NCBI GenBank assembly: GCA_028281075.1
Contig: JANQKO010000037.1
Span: 1-5,682 of the forward strand
DNA: 5,682 bases
Source of the DNA: Alphaproteobacteria bacterium
Lineage (GTDB): Bacteria > Pseudomonadota > Alphaproteobacteria > GCA-2731375
Reading direction: 5' to 3'
Shown here: piece after piece, positions 5,640 to 5,682 of the stretch
How the letters are laid out: every line of letters starts with the position of its first letter
How positions within the stretch are numbered: position 1 is the stretch's first letter
Program-made: the position numbers and the translations under genes
Notes under the pieces: model-generated
Databases searched by the model: none
What the model was told of the DNA's origin: nothing
The model's input: the letters and a program-made list of their open reading frames with translations, nothing else

Positions 5640-5682
5640 GCCTGTGCGCGACGCAGACCGTGATGGTGGGGAGAAAGGCGGG

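Larger units (their letters stand above)
5483..5682. repeat. Large nested inverted repeat (about 200 nt) downstream of the cluster
   Basis: No gene is seen after 5453. The outer arms, 5483-5513 and 5652-5682, are 31 nt each: read as RNA from the + strand, 26 Watson-Crick pairs, 3 G-U pairs and 2 A-G mismatches. The inner arms, 5555-5573 and 5634-5652, are 19 nt with 18 Watson-Crick pairs and one G-U. Inner and outer right arms abut at 5652, while the left arms are separated by 41 nt (5514-5554) that fold into their own hairpin. The apical region contains further small hairpins. The right arm ends at the window edge, so the element may be longer. It could be a mosaic intergenic repeat (two inverted copies), a structured RNA, or the operon's 3' end. 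Confidence 0.8.

Noticed and set aside
5454..5682. tRNA, rRNA, CRISPR array or known riboswitch in the 3' region
   Set aside because: No cloverleaf, no regularly spaced direct repeats and no recognisable consensus; the structure is dominated by inverted repeats.

Overview
The window is very GC-rich and tightly packed, with six protein genes, all on the + strand. Codon third positions are mostly G or C. Base composition, gene style and gene content fit a GC-rich proteobacterium, most likely an alphaproteobacterium of the Rhodospirillales type. That assignment is by eye and is an inference.

Layout. A perfect 14-bp inverted repeat sits at the left edge (1-44). An alpha/beta hydrolase resembling arylformamidase/kynurenine formamidase follows (115-1002). 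After a 97-nt gap carrying an imperfect 14-nt tandem repeat comes a complete ABC importer of the nitrate/sulfonate/taurine class: ATPase (1100-1876), an intergenic segment with a long stem-loop (1914-1970), a secreted substrate-binding protein with the best Shine-Dalgarno of the cluster (2012-2998), and two tandem, clearly paralogous permeases (3020-3799 and 3786-4577, overlapping by 14 bp). A second, unrelated alpha/beta hydrolase with an intact Ser-Asp-His triad closes the cluster (4641-5453). No gene is visible after it. Instead, positions 5483-5682 form one large nested inverted repeat that runs to the window edge.

How the genes may work together. The co-directional arrangement suggests one operon. 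The binding protein would capture a small organic compound in the periplasm, the two permeases with the ATPase dimer would import it, and one or both hydrolases would cleave an ester, amide, formamide or lactone bond in the cytoplasm. The substrate cannot be read from the sequence. Family resemblance of the transporter (sulfonate, nitrate, taurine, pyrimidine precursor) does not fix it.

Most unusual items: the roughly 200-nt nested inverted repeat at the right end, with a hairpin module present in only one arm; the hydrolase-transporter-hydrolase arrangement with a two-permease importer in a class where one permease gene is more usual; and the intergenic stem-loop between ATPase and binding protein, which has an alternative upstream pairing. 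The protein genes belong to known superfamilies. I see no evidence of a wholly new protein system.
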